Positions 1 through 5,707 of a stretch of 7,892 bases of DNA are shown here, in pieces. The DNA is taken from contig JANPGC010000179.1 in assembly GCA_031423755.1 (NCBI GenBank), positions 1 to 7,892 of the forward strand, read 5' to 3'. The stretch comes from JANMEX01 sp031423755. Lineage in GTDB: Bacteria > Pseudomonadota > Alphaproteobacteria > Rhizobiales > Rhizobiaceae. Made by a program: the position numbers and the translations under genes. The notes beneath the pieces are model-generated. The model saw nothing but the letters and a program-made list of their open reading frames with translations. It was not told where the DNA came from and ran no database searches. Within the stretch, counting starts at the first letter, position 1; each line of letters opens with the position of its first letter.

Positions 1-809
1 GGGTTGGGAATGGCGGTCATCCCGCTTTCGGCAATCAGCGGCAGGAGTTTTGAGACATAGTAATTGTCCATCGAGTGCATGGACGTCAGATGGCTTCCGG
101 CGGCGCGGGCACCGAGCCCGTGGCGCGTGACCTCGCAGGCCATAGTCTCGACATGGCGGCTCATCGGATCGTCGGTCTCGTCGCAGTGCACATCAAACAT
201 CAGCCCGCGCTCGGCGGCGATGCGGGCAAGGTCGCGCATCGAGGCTGCACCATCTTCCATCGTGCGTTCGAAATGCGGAATGCCGCCGACCACATCAACG
301 CCCATGTCGAGTGCACGGATGACATTGTCGCGACCTGTCTTCGTCCGGTACAAACCGTCCTGCGGAAAGGCGACGAGCTGCAGTTCGATATAGGGCGCTA
401 CGCGGCGCTTGACCTCCAGCATCGCCTCGACGCCGCGTAGATGGTCCGGCGTCGTGTCGACATGGGTGCGGATGGCGAGAAGGCCCATTGAGGCCGCCCA
501 GTCGCAATAGGTGACTGCACGATCGACCATTTCATCGACCGTGGCGATCTCACGCAGTTCACCCCAAAGGCCGATGCCTTCGAGCAATGTGCCTGACGCG
601 TTCACGCGTGGGGTTCCGTATGAAAGCGTTGCATCCATGTGAAAATGCGGATCGACAAACGGCGGTGAAACAAGATCGCCAGTTGCGTCTATCGTCCGCA
701 AAGCCTCGGCTTCCACCTTGCCGGTGGCGGCGATGCGTTCGCCCTTGATGGCGATGTCGGAAATTGTCCCGTCCGGCAGCGTGCCGCCCTTGATGATGAG
801 ATCGAACAT
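1..809 (-). CDS. CodA-type cytosine deaminase-like amidohydrolase (3' end outside window)
   Basis: This is the N-terminal 269 residues of a metal-dependent amidohydrolase of the cytosine deaminase (CodA) family, which hydrolyses an exocyclic amine of a pyrimidine-like ring in the cytoplasm. Translation from the ATG at 809 gives MFDLIIKGGTLPDG, then PHFHMD (metal ligands H55, H57), RTHVD (114-118), VAFPQDG (Q150), GGIPHFE (175-181), DVHCDE (H208, E211) and SHLTSMHS (H240). As I recall CodA numbering, these correspond to H61, H63, Q156, H214, E217 and H246 with one constant offset of 6, so the barrel core is intact. CodA is about 427 residues, so roughly 150 residues, including the catalytic Asp (D313 in CodA), lie beyond the left edge. 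Its ATG shares one base with the stop of the upstream permease gene, and a good ribosome-binding site precedes it, so it is the last visible cistron of the importer operon. Family membership is clear. Cytosine itself as substrate is only inferred, since relatives act on isocytosine and other ring compounds. Confidence 0.9.
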   Translation of the reverse strand, partial: MFDLIIKGGTLPDGTISDIAIKGERIAATGKVEAEALRTIDATGDLVSPPFVDPHFHMDATLSYGTPRVNASGTLLEGIGLWGELREIATVDEMVDRAVTYCDWAASMGLLAIRTHVDTTPDHLRGVEAMLEVKRRVAPYIELQLVAFPQDGLYRTKTGRDNVIRALDMGVDVVGGIPHFERTMEDGAASMRDLARIAAERGLMFDVHCDETDDPMSRHVETMACEVTRHGLGARAAGSHLTSMHSMDNYYVSKLLPLIAESGMTAIPN

Positions 810-1756
810 CAACGCTCTCCCTTGTTGTACGGCACCATCAGCGCGGCGGGCACTTCGGCACGGCGCGACATCACGATGAGTGCAAGGATCGACAGCACAT
901 AAGGCGCCATCAGGAAAAACTGGTAGGGAATGTTGGCCCCGATCGGCGTCTGCTGCAGCCGGATTTGCAACGCATCAAACGCGGCAAACAGGATCGCGCC
1001 GATGAGCGCCTTTCCCGGTTTCCACGCACCGAACACGACCAGCGCAACACAAATCCAGCCGCGGCCATTGACCATTTCGAAGAAGAACGACGAGAAGGCT
1101 GAGAGCGTCAGGAACGCACCGCCGACTGCCATCAGGCCGGAGCCGATGATGACCGCACCCATGCGCAAGCCGGTTACCGAAAGCCCTTGTGATTCCACCG
1201 CCGACGGACTCTCTCCGACAGCGCGGACGGCAAGACCCAGCGGCGTGCGGAACAAGACCCAGAAGGTGAGGATAGCCACGACAAAGGCGGCATAGGTTAG
1301 TGCCGTCTGTGAAAACAGCGCCGGGCCGAAAAACGGAACGTCTGACAGGAATGGAATGTCCAGCGGCTGGAATGGCTCGATCTTTGGCGGGCTGGTCACT
1401 TCCGGCAGCATCAGCCGGTAGGTGAAGGACGAGGTGGATGTGGCAAGCAATGTGACGCCGAGGCCGACCACGTGCTGGGACAGGCCGAACGGCACGGTGA
1501 GTGTCGCATGCAACAAGCCGAACGCCATGCCGGCTGCCATCGCGACAGCGACACCACCCCACAGCGGCATGCCTTGATAGACTGCCATCCAGCCGGTGAA
1601 CGCGCCGATCACCATGATGCCTTCAATGCCGAGATTGAGAACGCCTGCCCGCTCGCAGATCAGCTCTCCCATGGTGGCAAAGATCAGCGGCGAGGCGATG
1701 CGGATCACGGCGGCCCAGAAGCTGGCGGAAATCAGAATGTCGAACAGTTCGCTCAT
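809..1756 (-). CDS. ABC transporter permease, BPD_transp_2 family (second permease, YufQ/NupQ-like)
   Basis: Integral inner-membrane subunit of 315 residues, half of the translocation pore of the BMP-type importer. The sequence has many hydrophobic segments and the family's hallmark blocks: GVLNLGIEGIMVIGA (38-52), the cytoplasmic coupling-loop region RAVGESPSAVESQG (178-191) that would contact the ATPase, and GRGWICVALVVFGAW (231-245). These match the second permease of nucleoside-type BMP systems, which is usually a little over 300 residues. I chose the ATG at 1756 because it overlaps the upstream permease stop in an ATGA arrangement (4 bp) and begins at the conserved MSELFDIL N-terminus. 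The open frame continues upstream to 2026, but those residues are Arg/His/Cys-rich antisense-like sequence inside the first permease gene. No strong ribosome-binding site is visible, so coupling to the upstream gene is likely. The substrate cannot be read from the permease itself. Confidence 0.93.
   Translation of the reverse strand: MSELFDILISASFWAAVIRIASPLIFATMGELICERAGVLNLGIEGIMVIGAFTGWMAVYQGMPLWGGVAVAMAAGMAFGLLHATLTVPFGLSQHVVGLGVTLLATSTSSFTYRLMLPEVTSPPKIEPFQPLDIPFLSDVPFFGPALFSQTALTYAAFVVAILTFWVLFRTPLGLAVRAVGESPSAVESQGLSVTGLRMGAVIIGSGLMAVGGAFLTLSAFSSFFFEMVNGRGWICVALVVFGAWKPGKALIGAILFAAFDALQIRLQQTPIGANIPYQFFLMAPYVLSILALIVMSRRAEVPAALMVPYNKGER
817..823 (-). promoter_or_regulatory. Ribosome-binding site of the deaminase-like gene
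   Basis: On the minus strand AAGGGAG lies 7 bases before the ATG at 809. It sits inside the last codons of the permease gene and supports this start and independent initiation on top of coupling. Confidence 0.6.
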
Positions 1757-2796
1757 CCGCGCACCACGCGAAAGCGTGTGAGCGAAATCGCCAGCACCAT
1801 GAACAACAGCGCCGTGGCCAGCAACATGTCGGCAATGTAGGTCGGCACACCTGCAGCCCGGCTCATGGCATCGGAGCCAACGAAAATCCCGGCCACGAAA
1901 AGTGCGGTAAAGACGACGCCGATGGGGTGAAGCAAAGCCAGCATGGCGACGATTATACCCGTGTATCCAAACCCTGGGGATAAATCGAGGCTGAGATGGC
2001 CTTTGAGCCCCGCAACTTCCGACCAACCCGCAAGTGCGGCAAGCCCGCCGGAGAGGAGCGCTGTCTTGATCAGCACCGAATTCACCGGCATTCCGGCAAA
2101 GCGCGCAGCCTGTTGGTTCTGCCCGACCGCGCGCATTTCAAAGCCGAGCGTAGTGCGCGTCTGGATAACCCAGACAATGACGGCGGCAATCAACGCGAGG
2201 CCGAACCCCCAGTGCAGCCGAAGACCGGTAACAATGCGCGGCAATCGCGCCTCGGGGATAAGTGCGGTCGATTTCGGCCAGCCCATGCCGGCTGGGTCTT
2301 TCATCGGCCCTTCGAGCAGCCATGAGACGATCAGGAGCATAATAAAATTGAACAGCAACGTCGTGACGACTTCGTCGACGCCAAGCCGGGTCTTGAGAAG
2401 AACCGGGCCAAGTAAGACCAGCGCGCCGAGGAGCATGGCAGCAGCAGCCGAAACCGGCAGGACGAAAGGCGAGCCGATGGCCCCGGTTCCGAGAAGCACG
2501 GCGACAATCGCCCCGGCATAAAGCTGCGCCTCCGCACCGATGTTCCAGAGCTTGGCGCGGAAGGCGACGGCGACGGCAAGGCCGGTGAAGATCAGCGGCG
2601 TGGCGCGGTTCAGGGTTTCCAGCAACGCAAAGCGCGAACCGGCGGCGCCCTTGAGGATCAGCCCGAGCGTGGCGAATGGATTGGCCCCGGCCATGAGCGC
2701 CAGCAGCGAGGCCACCAGAACCGTCGCGACCAATGCTGCGGCTGGATAGCCAAGCTGCCGGGCAAGGTTCGGGTTGGCAACCGGCTCAAGCCGCAT
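1753..2796 (-). CDS. ABC transporter permease, BPD_transp_2 family (first permease, YufP/NupP-like)
   Basis: Membrane subunit of 347 residues that pairs with the other permease of this operon. It has an N-terminal membrane anchor (about 18-37), then a segment leading into FRAKLWNIGAEAQLYAG (79-95), which is diagnostic for the larger permease of BMP-type importers. FEMRAVGQN (219-227) is the coupling loop, GGLAALAGWSEVAGLKG (250-266) follows, and two hydrophobic helices close the protein. The start is ambiguous. The ATG at 2796 has ACGAGG 6 bases upstream and overlaps the ATPase stop by 11 bp, and I prefer it. The ATG at 2817 would add seven residues (MVLTRPA), lacks a recognisable ribosome-binding site and would overlap by 32 bp. 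The end overlaps the next permease by 4 bp. No internal break is seen. Confidence 0.93.
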   Translation of the reverse strand: MRLEPVANPNLARQLGYPAAALVATVLVASLLALMAGANPFATLGLILKGAAGSRFALLETLNRATPLIFTGLAVAVAFRAKLWNIGAEAQLYAGAIVAVLLGTGAIGSPFVLPVSAAAAMLLGALVLLGPVLLKTRLGVDEVVTTLLFNFIMLLIVSWLLEGPMKDPAGMGWPKSTALIPEARLPRIVTGLRLHWGFGLALIAAVIVWVIQTRTTLGFEMRAVGQNQQAARFAGMPVNSVLIKTALLSGGLAALAGWSEVAGLKGHLSLDLSPGFGYTGIIVAMLALLHPIGVVFTALFVAGIFVGSDAMSRAAGVPTYIADMLLATALLFMVLAISLTRFRVVRG

Positions 2797-4324
2797 GGCT
2801 GGCCTCGTCAAAACCATGACCGGCCATCCACAGGCCGAGCTCAGCTGCAGTTCTGGAACCGCGCTTGAAAGCCGGGCTCAACCGCCCTTCCGAGACAACA
2901 TGGATGACATCCGACAGTGACTGGATTTCATCAAGGTCTTCTGAGATCAACAGCACAGCCGCTCCCGCGTCCCGCGCGGCGATGAGGCGTGAATGCACAT
3001 AGGCGATAGCGCCGACATCAAGTCCCCGCACCGGCTGGTTGGCGATGATGATGGCCGGCTTGGGTTCCAGCACGCGGCCGAGAATGAGCTTCTGCATGTT
3101 GCCGCCGGAGAGCAAGCGGATACGCGCCGACGGGCCCGGGCAGCGCACATCATATTTGGCGATGATATCCTTGGCGAACCCTTCTGCCGCCTTCCAATCC
3201 ATCCAGCCGCGTTTGGAAAAACCGTCGCGGAAATAGCCTTCCAGCACCGCGTTTTCGGTCAGGGAAAAATCGGCAATCGTGCCGGTCTTGTGCCGATCCT
3301 CCGGAATGCGGGCGATGCCCGAACCGATGGCCGTGCGCGGCGACCAGTGTGGAACCTTGTTGCCGAGCACGATAATTTCACCCGAAGCCGGAACGGCAAG
3401 ACCGGACACCAGATCGGCAATCGCCGCTTGCCCGTTGCCGGACACACCGGCAAGCCCGAGTATCTGGCCGGAGCTGAGATCGAGATTGACAGATTTGAGG
3501 CCGGGAGCAGCGCCCTTGTCGGGCGTCGAAACATTCATGAACTGGAATAGCGCCGGACCCGCGTCGCGATATTCCGCCTTGGGCATAGCGACCGTCCCGC
3601 CCACCATCATGGCGGCAAGCGCAGCGCGATCAGTGTTCTTCGTATCAACCTCGCCAACGACCTTTCCGTGTCTCAGTACAATGCAACGGTCGGCGATGGC
3701 CATCACTTCATGCAGCTTGTGAGAGATGAAAACAATGGAAAGACCAAGCGCGATGGCCTTTCGCAGTGTTTCAAACAGCGCATCGGTTTCCTGCGGCGTC
3801 AGCACGGCAGTCGGCTCGTCAAGAATCAGGATTTTGGCGTCACGATAGAGCGCTTTCAGGATTTCAACCCGCTGGCGCTCGCCAACCGAGAGCGAACCGA
3901 CGCGGGCATCCGGACTAACGGCGAGGCCGAAGTCCCTCGACAGCGCTTCGACCTTCGCCTTGGAAGCGGAACGGCCGGAGCGGTGCGAAAATAACGGCTC
4001 CGTGCCGAGGCGGATATTGTCCATCACCGACAGATTGTCGGCGAGCGTGAAGTGCTGGTGGACCATGCCGATGCCGGCTTCAAGCGCCGCGCGCGGATTG
4101 CCGGGCGGCAGCGGCTGGCCGAAGGCCTCAACGCTTCCCTCGTCAGCCACGTAGTGGCCGAACAGGATATTCATCAATGTGGTCTTGCCCGCACCATTCT
4201 CGCCAAGCAGCGCAACGACCTCGCCGCGCTTCAGCTCAAGGCTGATCTCATTGTTGGCGACGAGCGGGCCGAAACGCTTGGTGATGCGGTCGAGGCGCAA
4301 GACAATGTCCTGCGCCCCGGCCAT
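2786..4324 (-). CDS. ABC transporter ATP-binding protein, two-domain sugar/nucleoside type (RbsA/YufO-like)
   Basis: Cytoplasmic ATPase of 512 residues with two fused nucleotide-binding domains that powers the BMP importer. Domain 1 has all motifs: Walker A GENGAGKTT (41-49), Q-loop VHQHF (Q90), signature LSVGERQR (145-152), Walker B ILILDEPTAVL (165-175) and H-loop SHK (H202). Domain 2 has a normal signature LSGGNMQK (405-412). However, its Walker A is degenerate (GVSGNGQAA near 293-301, no Lys-Thr/Ser), its Walker B reads IIIANQP instead of DEP (425-431), and Glu-Asp replaces the H-loop His (SEDLDE). This asymmetry is usual for this transporter class as I know it, so it is not evidence of decay. 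The ATG at 4324 gives the conserved start MAGAQDIVLRLDRITKRFG. The open frame extends 48 residues further upstream, but into the end of the binding-protein gene. The gap from that gene is 22 bp, and no clear ribosome-binding site is visible. Confidence 0.95.
   Translation of the reverse strand: MAGAQDIVLRLDRITKRFGPLVANNEISLELKRGEVVALLGENGAGKTTLMNILFGHYVADEGSVEAFGQPLPPGNPRAALEAGIGMVHQHFTLADNLSVMDNIRLGTEPLFSHRSGRSASKAKVEALSRDFGLAVSPDARVGSLSVGERQRVEILKALYRDAKILILDEPTAVLTPQETDALFETLRKAIALGLSIVFISHKLHEVMAIADRCIVLRHGKVVGEVDTKNTDRAALAAMMVGGTVAMPKAEYRDAGPALFQFMNVSTPDKGAAPGLKSVNLDLSSGQILGLAGVSGNGQAAIADLVSGLAVPASGEIIVLGNKVPHWSPRTAIGSGIARIPEDRHKTGTIADFSLTENAVLEGYFRDGFSKRGWMDWKAAEGFAKDIIAKYDVRCPGPSARIRLLSGGNMQKLILGRVLEPKPAIIIANQPVRGLDVGAIAYVHSRLIAARDAGAAVLLISEDLDEIQSLSDVIHVVSEGRLSPAFKRGSRTAAELGLWMAGHGFDEASHAA
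2803..2808 (-). promoter_or_regulatory. Ribosome-binding site deciding the start of the first permease
   Basis: On the minus strand ACGAGG lies 6 bases upstream of the ATG at 2796, inside the 3' end of the ATPase gene. The alternative ATG at 2817 has no comparable purine-rich site, so this favours the shorter 347-residue product. Confidence 0.55.
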
Positions 4325-4346
4325 GGTTTGGCTCAAGATGCTTGAC

Positions 4347-5357
4347 TCATGTGGATTTTGGCTCGTTGTCGTTGACTTCAACCGTGAACGCGCCGGATTT
4401 GATGGCCTCAGTCTTCTCTGCCACCAGTTTGGCCGCCGCTTCCGGCACCTTGCCTTCGAATGTGCCAAGCGGGGCCAGCGAGCAGCCGCCTTCCTTCATG
4501 GTCGAATAGATGCCGTAATTGTCGGCTTTAAACGCACCGGCCTGCACGGCGGCAATCGCCTTTTGCAAGGTCGGCTCAAAATGCCAGAGTGCGGAGGCGA
4601 CGACCGTTTCCGGATAGTCTTTCTGCGTGTCGATCACGTTGCCGATGGCCAGAACCTTGCGTTCCTTGGCGGCATCCGAGACGCCGAAGCGCTCGGCATA
4701 CATGAGGTCCGCCCCGCCATCGATCATCGCAAAGGCGGTCTCCTTGGCTTTGGGCGGATCAAACCACGAGCCGATAAAGGCGACCTGGAACTTGATGTCC
4801 TTGTTCATCTCCCTAGCACCCGCCATGAAGGCGTTCATCAAGCGGTTGACCTCCGGAATCGGGAAGCCGCCGACCATGCCGATGTTGCCTTTGGTCATCG
4901 ACCCGGCGATGATGCCGGACAGATAGGCTGCGTCCTGAATGTAGTTGTCGAACACGGCAAGGTTCGGGTTCTTGCCGTCCGGCAGGAAGGACGAGCCGAG
5001 GAGGAAGGCGACGTCCGGATACTCGGCGCATACTTCGCGTGCTTCCGCTTCAGCGCCGAAAATCTCGCCGACGATCAATTTGACGCCGGCTTCGCAATAT
5101 TCGCGCATGACACGCGGATAGTCAGTGTTGGCGACATTTTCGGTGAATGTGTAATCGACCTGGCCCGCAGCTTTTGCAGCTTCTGCAGCCAGATGAATGC
5201 GGCTGACCCACTGCTGCTCGACCGGCACGGTATAGATGCCGGCCATCTTGATCGGATCAGCGGCGATAAGCGCCTTTGGCATGACGGAGGCAAGGGCCAG
5301 TGTGCCTGTGCCGAGCATCAGATTGCGGCGAGAAACGTTCAGATGACGAGTGTCCAT
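4347..5357 (-). CDS. BMP-family ABC transporter substrate-binding protein (PnrA/Med-like), periplasmic
   Basis: Solute-binding protein of 336 residues that would capture the substrate in the periplasm and deliver it to the permeases encoded downstream. The N-terminus carries a twin-arginine-like export signal: SRRNLML (9-15), a hydrophobic stretch to about residue 29, and a probable cleavage near ALIAA-D (29-34). There is no lipobox Cys, unlike the lipoprotein BmpA/PnrA proteins of Gram-positives and spirochaetes. The mature part shows BMP-family blocks: AYLSGIIAGSMTKGNIGMVGG (about 144-164) followed by FPIPEVNRLMNAFMAG, GSWFDPPKAKETA (196-208) and GADLMYAERFG (215-225). The ATG at 5357 has AGGGGA 6 bases upstream and yields the intact signal peptide. 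As the promoter-proximal gene of the operon it is transcribed from the dyad-rich region to its right. Characterised BMP proteins bind purine nucleosides, other nucleosides or riboflavin. A nucleoside or base is favoured here by the deaminase-like gene in the operon, but this is an inference. Confidence 0.94.
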   Translation of the reverse strand: MDTRHLNVSRRNLMLGTGTLALASVMPKALIAADPIKMAGIYTVPVEQQWVSRIHLAAEAAKAAGQVDYTFTENVANTDYPRVMREYCEAGVKLIVGEIFGAEAEAREVCAEYPDVAFLLGSSFLPDGKNPNLAVFDNYIQDAAYLSGIIAGSMTKGNIGMVGGFPIPEVNRLMNAFMAGAREMNKDIKFQVAFIGSWFDPPKAKETAFAMIDGGADLMYAERFGVSDAAKERKVLAIGNVIDTQKDYPETVVASALWHFEPTLQKAIAAVQAGAFKADNYGIYSTMKEGGCSLAPLGTFEGKVPEAAAKLVAEKTEAIKSGAFTVEVNDNEPKST

Positions 5358-5363
5358 GTGTAT

Positions 5364-5369
5364 TCCCCT
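5364..5369 (-). promoter_or_regulatory. Ribosome-binding site of the BMP binding-protein gene
   Basis: On the minus strand AGGGGA lies 6 bases before the ATG at 5357. Spacing and match support the start that gives the twin-arginine-like signal peptide. Confidence 0.6.
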
Positions 5370-5420
5370 GTTATTGTTTGACTGGTCCCGGTCTTGTTCG
5401 AGCCTGCCTGAAAATTCACT

Positions 5421-5431
5421 TTGGCGGCCAA
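5421..5431. promoter_or_regulatory. Short palindrome TTGGC-G-GCCAA, possible operator
   Basis: A perfect 5-bp inverted repeat around a single G, centred about 69 bp upstream of the binding-protein start codon. Position and symmetry fit a repressor or activator site for the leftward operon, but an 11-bp dyad can arise by chance and I cannot match it to a named regulator. Confidence 0.25.
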
Positions 5432-5504
5432 CTGAAGCGACTTTCTGCGCTTCCGGTGCTCACGTACAAATGTACGCTCCGCTCCGGTTCTCGAAAGCCA
5501 CTCC
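5432..5504. repeat. Imperfect hairpin element centred on CGTACA-AA-TGTACG, candidate dispersed intergenic palindrome
   Basis: The core at 5463-5476 is a perfect 6-bp inverted repeat (CGTACA / TGTACG) around AA. The symmetry extends outward imperfectly: CTTTC on the left (5441-5445) faces GAAAG on the right (5493-5497), and CCGG (5453-5456, 5484-5487) occurs in both arms with small shifts, giving a stem of about 70 bp. The wording, with GCTCACGTAC on one side and GTACGCTCCGCTCCGG on the other, is like intergenic palindromic repeats I associate with Rhizobiales genomes such as Brucella and Ochrobactrum. That similarity is from memory and unverified, and a single window cannot show repetition. 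Alternatives are a large operator or an RNA hairpin in one of the two leaders. Confidence 0.45.
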
Positions 5505-5505
5505 A

Positions 5506-5519
5506 TTTGACTCGTCAAA
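5506..5519. promoter_or_regulatory. Perfect palindrome TTTGAC-TC-GTCAAA, candidate operator
   Basis: A 6-bp perfect inverted repeat with a 2-bp centre lies right next to the larger hairpin element. Related wording recurs in the region: TTTGACTGGTC at 5377-5387 just upstream of the binding-protein gene, TTGAGTCAA at 5527-5535, and TTTGACC at 5544-5550. The clustering suggests a binding site for a regulator serving both divergent units. Because TTGAC is also the core of a -35 box, and because the site abuts the hairpin element, it could instead be promoter sequence or the edge of the repeat. Confidence 0.35.
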
Positions 5520-5607
5520 CTGAATATTGAGTCAAGCTCTTATTTTGACCAGACGGTAAAACCTTTTCTCTGGGCGCACAAGGACAGGAATCGATCAAAT
5601 GCATGTC

Positions 5608-5624
5608 GCGCCGCATGACGGCGC
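5608..5624. promoter_or_regulatory. GC-rich stem-loop GCGCCG-CATGA-CGGCGC
   Basis: Perfect 6-bp arms around a 5-bp loop, with partial outward extension (ATG on the left at 5603-5605, CAT on the right at 5628-5630). It lies about 85 bp before the dehydrogenase start codon. No T-run follows on either strand, so it is not a typical intrinsic terminator. It could be a leader hairpin or an operator, or chance pairing in G+C-rich DNA. Confidence 0.25.
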
Positions 5625-5653
5625 AGGCATCGGAAAAACGCTGGCGGATGGAT

Positions 5654-5684
5654 GGACAAACATCGCATTTCATACTGATATAAC
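5654..5684 (+). promoter_or_regulatory. Weak candidate promoter for the dehydrogenase/lactonase genes
   Basis: TATAAC at 5679-5684 matches the -10 consensus at five of six bases and lies 23 bases before the GTG start. The best upstream partner is GGACAA at 5654-5659, but its 19-base spacer is longer than ideal and the match is poor. Start of transcription near 5691 would leave a very short leader ending in the ribosome-binding site. This is only a suggestion, and activator-dependent transcription is equally plausible. Confidence 0.25.
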
Positions 5685-5694
5685 AGTTAGACGC

Positions 5695-5700
5695 GGAGGA
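5695..5700 (+). promoter_or_regulatory. Strong ribosome-binding site selecting a GTG start
   Basis: GGAGGA lies 7 bases upstream of the GTG at 5708. It is the best ribosome-binding site in the window and decides in favour of GTG. The first in-frame ATG would fall about 120 codons downstream, beyond the catalytic Asp, Tyr and Lys. Confidence 0.75.
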
Positions 5701-5707
5701 GATACCA

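Larger units (their letters stand above)
5358..5707. other. Divergent intergenic control region
   Basis: These 350 bp separate the leftward importer operon from the rightward aldose dehydrogenase/lactonase genes and must hold the promoters of at least one and probably both. I find no credible gene. The short open frames crossing it, such as a 76-codon plus frame and a 91-codon minus frame, show no recognisable domain, and the latter runs antisense into the dehydrogenase. What it does hold is a series of dyads listed separately at 5421-5431, 5432-5504, 5506-5519 and 5608-5624, and several TTGAC hexamers. No transcription-factor gene lies within the window. Confidence 0.7.

Noticed and set aside
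1757..2026. Upstream extension of the second permease by 90 codons.
   Set aside because: The added residues are out-of-frame sequence of the first permease gene, and the ATGA overlap and family N-terminus place the start at 1756.
2786..4324. Apparent inactivation of the second ATP site of the ATPase (no Walker A Lys, ANQP for DEP, no H-loop His).
   Set aside because: Such asymmetry is usual in the two-domain sugar/nucleoside ABC ATPases. The first site is intact and the reading frame is unbroken, so it is not a pseudogene signal.
4325..4468. Upstream extension of the ATPase by 48 codons.
   Set aside because: The extra stretch is a shadow of the binding-protein C-terminus and is absent from the family, whose N-terminus matches the ATG at 4324.
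4179..5381. A 400-codon plus-strand open frame opposite the BMP binding-protein gene.
   Set aside because: It is antisense to a clearly conserved gene and to the start of the ATPase, shows no recognisable domain and has the His/Arg/Gly-rich look of reverse-frame translation in G+C-rich DNA.
5545..5580. TTGACC at 5545 as a -35 box for the dehydrogenase gene.
   Set aside because: At the expected 16-18 base spacing there is only CTCTGG-like sequence and no acceptable -10 box.
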